Position numbers and translations under genes: made by a program
Shown here: positions 48,027 to 55,559 of the stretch, piece after piece
How positions within the stretch are numbered: position 1 is the stretch's first letter
How the letters are laid out: the number at the start of each line of letters is the position of its first letter
Notes under the pieces: model-generated
Databases searched by the model: none
Seen by the model: only the letters and a program-made list of their open reading frames with translations
Told to the model about the DNA's origin: nothing
Assembly (NCBI RefSeq): GCF_003576595.1
Contig: NZ_NQOU01000004.1
Span: 62,001 to 126,000 of the forward strand
Reading direction: 5' to 3'
DNA: 64,000 nt
Source of the DNA: Neopusillimonas maritima
Lineage (GTDB): Bacteria > Pseudomonadota > Gammaproteobacteria > Burkholderiales > Burkholderiaceae_B

Positions 48027-48713
48027 ATGAAACTGTGCGACTACTTCATTCCACTCACCGCGCTGGTAAAAAGTTTCGACACGGCCGCCACCGATACGCC
48101 CGAAGCGTTGGCCGGGCAAATTGACAGCCTGATTCAACAGGCACAAAGCCAGGCCCTGCAAGAGGGTGTCGAACTGAACGCCTTTCAGGAGGCCCTGTTC
48201 CCTGTGCTGGCCTGGGCCGACGAACATATTTCGCGTCGCCACCAATGGGGCTCGGAACACGCATGGCAACGCCATCTTTTACAAAGACGCTATTTCAAAA
48301 CCGGGTTGGCGGGCCGGGAGTTTTTTGAACGGCTCGAAAAGCTTCCCCCTGGAGAAGCCGCTGTACGCGAGGTATACCTGCTTTGCCTTTGCCTGGGCTT
48401 CATGGGGCGTTACAGCATTTCACCCAATTCCGCTGAGCTTGCCAATATTCGGGTGGAGCAATACAAACTGCTGCAAAAGGCCGACGACCGTTATAAAGCC
48501 GCCGAGAAAACAGCTTTGTTTCCCAAAGCCTACACAATGGCCGGCAACGCGAGGCCGGCAAAACAAAGAAAACCTGCATTTACCAGGAAAATCTCATTGC
48601 GTCGCGCCCTCATATTTATCCTGCCCCCCGTTATCGTGTTGGTCGTTGCCTTTATTCTGCATACTGAACTGACCTATGCCGTTCAGAACTTCCGTGAGGC
48701 GGCCAACTTATGA
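48027..48713 (+). CDS. tssL: Type VI secretion inner-membrane protein TssL (DotU type, short)
   Basis: TssL and TssM form the inner-membrane part of the trans-envelope complex. The 228-residue protein has the cytoplasmic DotU domain (ALFPVLAWADEHI, CLCLGFMGRYS) and a single C-terminal membrane helix at about 196-214. It lacks the OmpA-like peptidoglycan-binding extension found in evolved TssL proteins. The ATG at 48027 is chosen; upstream in-frame codons lie inside tssK. It overlaps tssM by four bases (ATGA). Confidence 0.94.
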   Translation: MKLCDYFIPLTALVKSFDTAATDTPEALAGQIDSLIQQAQSQALQEGVELNAFQEALFPVLAWADEHISRRHQWGSEHAWQRHLLQRRYFKTGLAGREFFERLEKLPPGEAAVREVYLLCLCLGFMGRYSISPNSAELANIRVEQYKLLQKADDRYKAAEKTALFPKAYTMAGNARPAKQRKPAFTRKISLRRALIFILPPVIVLVVAFILHTELTYAVQNFREAANL

Positions 48714-51700
48714 GAACGCTGCTTTCCATCATTCTGTGGCTTATCGTTCTTATTGTGCTGGCCATCGTCAGTTGGGCCGTCATGCTTTATTTATCGTGGC
48801 CGTACTGGGGTGGTCTGGCCATTTTCTTTGGTGTGCTGGGCATTTATTTCGGTATCCGGCTTTTGCGGCGGCTGTGGTATTTGTCGCGATCGCGCGTCAA
48901 GCTGGCCGCCTCGGAAAACGCGGGCCGCAAAGCTTCCGACAAACCCAGCGCACTCAGCGAACTTACCAATAAATGGAAACAGGGTATCGCCACGCTGAAA
49001 AGCTCGTCGCTACGACGCTTTGGCAATCCTATCTATGCTCTGCCCTGGTTTATGGTTGTGGGGGAATCGGGTGTTGGGAAAACATCGGCCATCACACGCT
49101 CGCGCCTTAGCTCGCTGAACAAAAGCATTAATCAATTCGAACCCATTACCCAAACACTGAACTGCGATTGGTGGTTCTTCAACCGTGCCGTCGTCATCGA
49201 CACCGCCGGACGCTATGTATCTCCCGACGGTACGCCAGAAGATCAGGCCGAATGGGAACGCATGCTGGAGCTGCTGGCCAAGTACCGCATGAAAGAAGGC
49301 CTGAACGGCTTGGTGCTGGCCGTTGATGCAGAACAACTGATGGCCAGTGAAGATGCGCTTGAGCGACGAGGTCACGCCATTCGCGAACGTATCGATCAAC
49401 TGATTCGCTTATTCGACAAACGTTTCCCCATTTTTGTTCTGGTCACCAAATGCGATCAGATCTGTGGTTTTGAAGACTGGGCGCAGGTACTGCCGGCAGA
49501 CGCACTGAACCAGGCCATGGGCTATACCGGCCCAATGGAAGAGGGTGACCTGGCCGAACAGAAGTTCTTGAATCAGGCGTTCGAGCACATTTCGGAACGC
49601 CTGAAACTGCTTAGACTCGACATGGCGGTGAAAGGGGTCGACCTTAGCCCCAACCTGCTTTTGTTTCCCAGTGAAATTGAACGTCTGCGCTCCGGACTTC
49701 AGCACTTCATGCAGGCGTGCGCCGGCAACAATCCCTACCTGGAGCAGCCGCTCATTCGCGGGCTATTCTTCAGCAGTGCGCGCCAAACCGGCACGCATAT
49801 ACCCAGTTCCCTTGCGCACATCGTAAACACATCGAACACAGAAAAAACACCCAGCGACAAAGGATTGTTCCTGCATGATTTCTTTGAGCGCGTCTTGCCG
49901 GCTGATCGTTGGTCGTTCCTGCCTACCGTTATCGTAGATCGCTGGCGCCTGGTCACCCGCAACCTGGCCATTGTGTTCTGGATTTCCATCTGCACGGCTA
50001 TCCTTGCCTTCATTTTGCTTTCTTACTACCAAACACGCGCCAGCCTGATCGACATCAAAAACGTTTATCCAAAAAACGTTCTGTCTCAAACAGGCAGCGA
50101 CGCCAGTCGACTGGAGGACCTGCACCGCATCTTGTCAGTAATCGATTTAATTCAAGACCGTGAAGAGGAGTGGCAAACACGTTGGCTGGAATTCAGCCCC
50201 GACATCACGCAACTTGAAGAAGACATCAAGAATACTTACGTTAAAGGCTACCAAAATTTTCTGGGTACATACGACCCTAACAGCTTCCTGTCGAATGAGG
50301 CATTGGCCGATCAGAACAACCCGCAGTATGCCGATGCCGTTCTGGCGCTGGTTCGCACCATGAATTTGTCGCAAGCCCGTATTCAAGGTGCCGACTATCA
50401 GCAATTGCTGGCCATGCCCCAGGTGCCCACCAATGTTATTCAGGAATTCCTTCCCGACCTCCCACCCAAAGTCATCGATGCAACCAACCAGATGCAGGTG
50501 GCATACACCGCCTGGACGCCAATCGACGATCCATTTCTGCGTCAGCGTCTGGCAAATAACCGACAGGTTCTCAACAAAATTCTGGTGCAATCTCCGCAAC
50601 TGGAGTGGTTACTGCCTTGGGCGAATGCACTTCCCAACCTGCAGCCTGTTACGTTGCGAGAGTTCTGGCTGCCAGGCACACAAGGCCCGAACCGGGGCAT
50701 GATTGAGCCCGCCCTAACCAAACAAGGTGAGCAACGCTTGCAAACATTCCTGGACGAACTGGGCCAGGCGGTAGACGACCCATCCGGGTTCAAAGTTCGG
50801 CGCGGTGCATTTGAAACCTGGTATTTGGCCGAGCGCTTCAACACGTGGCAAAGCTTCGCATGGGCCTTTAACAACGGCGAGCAATTGCTTGGCAATGAGC
50901 CGGCATGGCGCGAAATGCTGGGGCGCGTTGATACCAACGCCAGCCCCTATTACATGCTGTTCGACCGATTAAAAAGTGAATTTGCCGATGTACCTGCCGA
51001 CAACTTGCCTGGCTGGTTACTGTTCGCACGTGAATTCAACGACATGCGACGCGCCGCTACCGCACCCGGCACTTTGGGCAAAGCGCAAGGCATGCTCAAC
51101 ACATTGAATAGTGTCGGCGAACGTGTCATTAAAGAATCAGTCTCCAATCAAACTTTTGCCCCCATGTCGGCATTTCCGCAATCGATTCAAGGCGTGCAGA
51201 ACTTCTCTGCATATGCGCACGCCTTCGATCAAGTGGTATCGGATGCGCTGGGCGGTGAAGGCGCGGCGTATCAACTGGCGGCCAACTATTTCGCCTTCGG
51301 CGTTCAACCCGACGTGAAAGCATCAGCATTGCAGAATGTGCGCGACAATCTTGAGGCTTTCCGAAAAACATCGGGCTTTGACAAACCCGACGATCAGGTA
51401 ATCTGGCATCTTGTAGGCGGCCCGCTGCAATTACTGACCCGCTACATTCTGGAGCAAGGTTCCTGCAGCGTACAAAACGACTGGGAAAAAGAAGTGCTGT
51501 GGAAAACCCAAATGGCAGTCAGCACGCAAGAGACGACTGAACAACTTTTTGGTGACAAAGGATCAGTCTGGACTTTCGCCGACAAATCGGCCAAACCTTT
51601 CTTGCAGCAACAAGCCAACGGCTTCACCACGGCAACTAAAAATGGCTACACCTTTCCGTTCGACCCTGGTTTCATTCCATTCCTGAATCAGTCGGTCAGC

Positions 51701-52630
51701 ACGCAGGTAGAGTCTGTCGTCAAAAAGCAGTTGGCAGAAGCCTCTATCGGCAAAACCGCAAACTTGCTTATTACCTCTCTGCCCGTGGGCGTGAATCCCA
51801 GCGCCAAAGCCAAGCCCTACGCAGTGAATCTATCGATTCAATGCTCGCAGGAACAAATTACGCTGGATAACTTCAACATGGCGGTGACCAACAGCTTCGA
51901 CTGGTCACCCGATCATTGTGGAGACGTCACGCTTCAAATACGTATCGACAATCTGTCTTTGAATCGCCGCTACCCCGGCCCCATGGGCATGGCCCGCTTT
52001 GTGGAAGAGTTCGTTGACGGCGAACGCATCTTTACGCCGGAAGACTTCCCCCAGGCAAAAGAACAACTGGATGCGCTGGACGTCAAAACCATTAACGTTC
52101 GATACGACCTGGTGGGCCAGGAGGCCTTATTGGAAATGGCCGCGCACCTGGACTACCTGGCCGAAACAGGCACACCGTCGCTTAGCGCGACGCCGTCCAA
52201 ACTCAGCGTGAAAGTGCCGCAACGGGTTGGCCAATGCTGGATGGGCGATGTCATTGAAAAGCCCACCACCCCACTGCCGTTATTCATCAAAGAGCGCGCC
52301 CAACAAATTATCAACCAGCCACCACCACCGCCCGAACCCGCTCATATTCAAGCGCTGGCTGAAGCAGAAGAAGCGGCTAAAGCCAAAAGCCGGCCTGAAA
52401 CGAAGCCCACCGCGCCGCAAGTAACACGTGAGCACCGCGTAAAAGAAGGTGAAACCCTATATTCATTGGCAAAAGAATTCGGTACAACCGTTGAGGCGTT
52501 GAAAGACCTGAACAACATCTCCGACACCAATCTGATTATTACCGGGACATTGCTCAAGCTTCCCGCGAACAGCAATACGCAACCGGCTTCGTCATCGCAA
52601 AACGCCGGTTATAAACAAACGGCACAATAA
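48710..52630 (+). CDS. tssM: Type VI secretion inner-membrane protein TssM (IcmF) with C-terminal LysM domain
   Basis: The 1306-residue protein has two N-terminal membrane helices (about 5-27 and 33-50) and a cytoplasmic GTPase-like domain with Walker A GESGVGKT at 118-125. A third membrane helix lies at about 419-440, followed by the large periplasmic region. It continues past the usual TssM end through a proline-rich linker (about 1203-1238) into a LysM domain at about 1242-1285: HRVKEGETLYSLAKEFGT, then VEALKDLNN and GTLLKLP. LysM domains bind peptidoglycan. TssM is not normally fused to one, so this may anchor the membrane complex to the wall. It starts inside the tssL stop codon. Confidence 0.95.
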   Translation: MRTLLSIILWLIVLIVLAIVSWAVMLYLSWPYWGGLAIFFGVLGIYFGIRLLRRLWYLSRSRVKLAASENAGRKASDKPSALSELTNKWKQGIATLKSSSLRRFGNPIYALPWFMVVGESGVGKTSAITRSRLSSLNKSINQFEPITQTLNCDWWFFNRAVVIDTAGRYVSPDGTPEDQAEWERMLELLAKYRMKEGLNGLVLAVDAEQLMASEDALERRGHAIRERIDQLIRLFDKRFPIFVLVTKCDQICGFEDWAQVLPADALNQAMGYTGPMEEGDLAEQKFLNQAFEHISERLKLLRLDMAVKGVDLSPNLLLFPSEIERLRSGLQHFMQACAGNNPYLEQPLIRGLFFSSARQTGTHIPSSLAHIVNTSNTEKTPSDKGLFLHDFFERVLPADRWSFLPTVIVDRWRLVTRNLAIVFWISICTAILAFILLSYYQTRASLIDIKNVYPKNVLSQTGSDASRLEDLHRILSVIDLIQDREEEWQTRWLEFSPDITQLEEDIKNTYVKGYQNFLGTYDPNSFLSNEALADQNNPQYADAVLALVRTMNLSQARIQGADYQQLLAMPQVPTNVIQEFLPDLPPKVIDATNQMQVAYTAWTPIDDPFLRQRLANNRQVLNKILVQSPQLEWLLPWANALPNLQPVTLREFWLPGTQGPNRGMIEPALTKQGEQRLQTFLDELGQAVDDPSGFKVRRGAFETWYLAERFNTWQSFAWAFNNGEQLLGNEPAWREMLGRVDTNASPYYMLFDRLKSEFADVPADNLPGWLLFAREFNDMRRAATAPGTLGKAQGMLNTLNSVGERVIKESVSNQTFAPMSAFPQSIQGVQNFSAYAHAFDQVVSDALGGEGAAYQLAANYFAFGVQPDVKASALQNVRDNLEAFRKTSGFDKPDDQVIWHLVGGPLQLLTRYILEQGSCSVQNDWEKEVLWKTQMAVSTQETTEQLFGDKGSVWTFADKSAKPFLQQQANGFTTATKNGYTFPFDPGFIPFLNQSVSTQVESVVKKQLAEASIGKTANLLITSLPVGVNPSAKAKPYAVNLSIQCSQEQITLDNFNMAVTNSFDWSPDHCGDVTLQIRIDNLSLNRRYPGPMGMARFVEEFVDGERIFTPEDFPQAKEQLDALDVKTINVRYDLVGQEALLEMAAHLDYLAETGTPSLSATPSKLSVKVPQRVGQCWMGDVIEKPTTPLPLFIKERAQQIINQPPPPPEPAHIQALAEAEEAAKAKSRPETKPTAPQVTREHRVKEGETLYSLAKEFGTTVEALKDLNNISDTNLIITGTLLKLPANSNTQPASSSQNAGYKQTAQ

Positions 52631-52675
52631 ACACCAACGTCGCGCAAGCCTTACATAACTGCGGCGAAAATACAT

Positions 52676-52708
52676 CTTATGGCTGCACCATGCCGGTGCA
52701 GCCATAAG
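52676..52708 (+). repeat. Perfect 14-base inverted repeat between tssM and tssB
   Basis: CTTATGGCTGCACC and GGTGCAGCCATAAG pair perfectly around ATGCC. No T-run follows, so simple rho-independent termination is not expected. It may be an mRNA processing or stability element, or a partial terminator that tunes sheath and tube genes against membrane-complex genes. Confidence 0.6.
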
Positions 52709-52757
52709 GTTCATGTTGGAGTGCCTTTATTTATCAGGCTTTTATGGGAAACACTGA

Positions 52758-52787
52758 TTGACAAGGTCTGTCACAGTCGGACAAAAT
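52758..52787 (+). promoter_or_regulatory. Candidate promoter for tssB-tssC-hcp
   Basis: A perfect TTGACA (52758-52763) is followed after 18 bases by CAAAAT (52782-52787), which matches four of six -10 bases. It lies about 75 bases before tssB, downstream of the inverted repeat. Confidence 0.4.
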
Positions 52788-52863
52788 CTTTTAGCTTTTC
52801 TCGGAACTTCTTACAACTTTATCCCGTCTTAAACAAAAACGGAATCAGTCAGGAGACTAAATT

Positions 52864-53352
52864 ATGGCAGGCGAGGGATCCGTCGCTCCTAAAGAGCGTG
52901 TAAACATTACTTATAAACCGGCTACCGGAGACGCTCAAGTCGAAGTCGAGCTGCCCCTCAAACTCTTGATTCTAGGCGACTTCACGCAACGCGAAGACGA
53001 TCGTAGCGTTGAAGACCGGGCACCGATCAATGTTGATAAAGACAACTACAACGACGTACTGAAAGCACAAAATCTGTCGTTGGATCTTTCGGTACCGAAC
53101 CGGCTTGAACCAGGCTCGGAAGACAACCTGCCGGTTAACCTGAAATTCGAATCACTGGCCGACTTCCAGCCCGACAGCATCGTGGAAAAAGTCCCCGAAC
53201 TACGCAATATCGTCGAGCTGCGAGGCGCGCTCAAGGCACTGAAAGGGCCATTGGGCAACATTCCCGACTTTCGCAAGAAGTTGCAAGCGCTGGTTCAAGA
53301 TGACGAAACCCGCGCCCGCTTGCTGAAAGAACTCGGCATTGAAGACAAATAA
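52864..53352 (+). CDS. tssB: Type VI secretion sheath small subunit TssB (VipA)
   Basis: TssB and TssC build the contractile sheath. The 162-residue protein begins GSVAPKERVNITYKPATG and has the segment LPLKLLILGDFTQRED. The closing helix with FRKKLQALVQDDETRARLLKELG follows the family pattern. A CAGGAG ribosome site precedes it and tssC follows after 23 bases. Confidence 0.96.
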   Translation: MAGEGSVAPKERVNITYKPATGDAQVEVELPLKLLILGDFTQREDDRSVEDRAPINVDKDNYNDVLKAQNLSLDLSVPNRLEPGSEDNLPVNLKFESLADFQPDSIVEKVPELRNIVELRGALKALKGPLGNIPDFRKKLQALVQDDETRARLLKELGIEDK

Positions 53353-53375
53353 ACGTAAGGCAGGGGATACACAAC

Positions 53376-54857
53376 ATGAGTGAAGAACAAGCGAAACAAG
53401 ACAATGCTGCCGCCCCTTCGGAAGGCGGCTCCCTTATCGATCAGCTACTGGAAACCACCAAGGTAAGGCCCGGCGACGAATCCTACGCCATCACCAAACA
53501 GGGCATTCAAACCTTTATTTCCTCCCTGCTTGATCCTTCCCGCACAACCGACCGCATCACGGCCTCACTGGCCGACGACATGATTGCCGAGCTCGACAAA
53601 AAGCTCTGCGCCCAGGTCGATGAAATTCTCCACCACGCCGACTTCCAGCGCCTCGAGTCCTCGTGGCGCTCACTGAAGTTCCTGATCGATCGCACCAACT
53701 TCCGCGAGAACATCAAGATTCAGATCATGAACGTCAACAAAGACGATCTGCTCAGCGATTTCGAAGACTCGCCGGAAGTCACCAAGTCGGGCCTGTACAA
53801 GAATTGCTATACCGCAGAATTCGGCCAGTTTGGCGGCCAGCCTTTCGGCGCCATTATTGCCAACTATGAATTCGGCCCCGGATCATCCGACGTGAAACTG
53901 TTGCAATACTGCGCCAGCGTTGCCTCCATGAGCCATGCCCCTTTCATCGCTGCCGCCGGCGCGCAGTTCTTCGGCCTCGAAGATTTCTCGAAACTGCCCG
54001 ACCTGAAAGACCTGTCGTCTATCTTTGAAATGCCGCAATACACCAAATGGAACGGCTTTCGCGAAAGTGAAGACGCACGCAACGTGGGGTTGGTACTGCC
54101 ACACTTCCTGCTGCGTACCCCGTACGGTAACGACACCACTCCTTCAAAGAAATTCAACTACGAAGAAGATGTGTCAGCCGGCAGCGACGCTTTCTTATGG
54201 GGCAATGCGGCCTTTGCCTTTGCCTCACGCCTTACCGCCAGCTTTGCCGACTACCGCTGGTGCGCCAACATTATTGGCCCGCAAGGCGGCGGCACCGTAG
54301 GCGACTTGCCCATTTACAACTACGAAGCCATGGGCGAAATTCAAACCAAGATTCCTACCGAAGTGCTCATTTCGGAACGCCGGGAATTTGAATTGGCTGA
54401 GCAAGGCTTTATTGGTCTGGCCATGCGCAAGAACAGCGACAACGCGGCATTTTTCTCTGCCAACTCTTGCCAGAAGCCCAAATTCTTCGGGAATACAAAA
54501 GAAGGGAAAGAAGCCGAAACGAATTACAAACTGGGCACGCAGCTACCATACATTTTTGTGGTTAGCCGCCTTGCCCATTACATCAAGGTTTTGCAACGTG
54601 AAAACATCGGGACCTGGAAAGAGCGCGCCGACCTTGAAGGTGAACTCAACAACTGGATCCGGCAATACGTGGCAGACATGGATGCCCCTGGGCCTGAAGT
54701 ACGCAGCCGTCGTCCTTTACGCACAGCACAAATCAGCGTTGAAGACGTTGAAGGAGACCCAGGCTGGTATCGCGTATCAATGCTGGTTCGCCCTCATTTC
54801 AAATATATGGGGGCATCGTTCACGCTGTCGTTGGTTGGCAAACTGGACAAAAAATAA
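53376..54857 (+). CDS. tssC: Type VI secretion sheath large subunit TssC (VipB)
   Basis: The 493-residue TssC carries the surface domain recognised by ClpV after contraction. Recognisable parts are AEFGQFGGQPFGAIIANYEF, MSHAPFIAAA, LRTPYGNDTTPSKKF and the closing LVRPHFKYMGASFTLSLVGK. Its length is as usual for the family. It is followed by hcp after 55 bases. Confidence 0.97.
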   Translation: MSEEQAKQDNAAAPSEGGSLIDQLLETTKVRPGDESYAITKQGIQTFISSLLDPSRTTDRITASLADDMIAELDKKLCAQVDEILHHADFQRLESSWRSLKFLIDRTNFRENIKIQIMNVNKDDLLSDFEDSPEVTKSGLYKNCYTAEFGQFGGQPFGAIIANYEFGPGSSDVKLLQYCASVASMSHAPFIAAAGAQFFGLEDFSKLPDLKDLSSIFEMPQYTKWNGFRESEDARNVGLVLPHFLLRTPYGNDTTPSKKFNYEEDVSAGSDAFLWGNAAFAFASRLTASFADYRWCANIIGPQGGGTVGDLPIYNYEAMGEIQTKIPTEVLISERREFELAEQGFIGLAMRKNSDNAAFFSANSCQKPKFFGNTKEGKEAETNYKLGTQLPYIFVVSRLAHYIKVLQRENIGTWKERADLEGELNNWIRQYVADMDAPGPEVRSRRPLRTAQISVEDVEGDPGWYRVSMLVRPHFKYMGASFTLSLVGKLDKK

Positions 54858-54912
54858 AGTTGAAGCAAACTTGTATCAATCGCTCGTTCAACAGGCATAA
54901 AGGAGACCGAAA

Positions 54913-55401
54913 ATGCCCATGCCAGGTTATCTGACACTTACTGGTCAGACGCAAGGAAAGATTGAAGGTAGTTGCACCATTCAAGGCCACGAGAACACCA
55001 TTCTTGTACAGGCCGTCGACCACACAATTGAAATTCCCAAGTCGATCCAAACCGGCTTACCCACCGGCAAGCGCATTCATGGTCCGCTTACCATTACCAA
55101 GGAAATCGACAAATCGTCACCCAAGCTTTTTCAGGCCCTTACCTCGGGCGAGCAGCTTAACGACGCCAAACTTGAGTACTACCGTATTTCACCGCAAGGT
55201 AAAGAAGAGCTTTACTACACGGTTGAAATCAAGAACGCCATTATTACCTCGATGCACAAATTTGTTCCCATGTGCCTCGACCCGGCGAACAAGTCTATGG
55301 GACATATGGAGGCCGTTTCCTTCACTTACGAAACCATCATTGAAACATTCACGCCCGATGGTATCGAAGCCGAGGATTCCTGGAACCAACCTAAATCCTA
55401 A
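54913..55401 (+). CDS. hcp1: Hcp tube protein, copy 1
   Basis: Hcp (TssD) hexamers stack into the inner tube that the sheath propels. The 162-residue protein starts MPMPGYLTLTGQTQGKIEG and contains HGPLTITKEIDKSSPKLFQAL and FTYETIIETFTPDGIEAEDSW in pattern, all typical. An AAAGGAGA ribosome site precedes the ATG, consistent with high expression, and a strong terminator follows. It is 90 percent identical (146 of 162 residues) to the second copy at 60672. Confidence 0.97.
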   Translation: MPMPGYLTLTGQTQGKIEGSCTIQGHENTILVQAVDHTIEIPKSIQTGLPTGKRIHGPLTITKEIDKSSPKLFQALTSGEQLNDAKLEYYRISPQGKEELYYTVEIKNAIITSMHKFVPMCLDPANKSMGHMEAVSFTYETIIETFTPDGIEAEDSWNQPKS

Positions 55402-55408
55402 GGCCTTC

Positions 55409-55452
55409 AAAAAGCCGTTCGAACAAAGGGTGTTCGAACGGCTTTTTATTTT
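55409..55452 (+). terminator. Strong terminator after hcp1
   Basis: AAAAAGCCGTTCGAACA and TGTTCGAACGGCTTTTT are perfect 17-base arms around a five-base loop, followed by a further T-rich stretch. It should end the tssB-tssC-hcp transcript, so clpV needs its own promoter or read-through. Confidence 0.92.
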
Positions 55453-55559
55453 TAGGCCGGCTATACCAATTCTCAGAATAAAACAGCCGCCACCGGAGCA
55501 TAGGCGTTACGAGGCGGTCTTTCTTCCGTCAACACGCAGTTACTTATCCGGAACACCCC

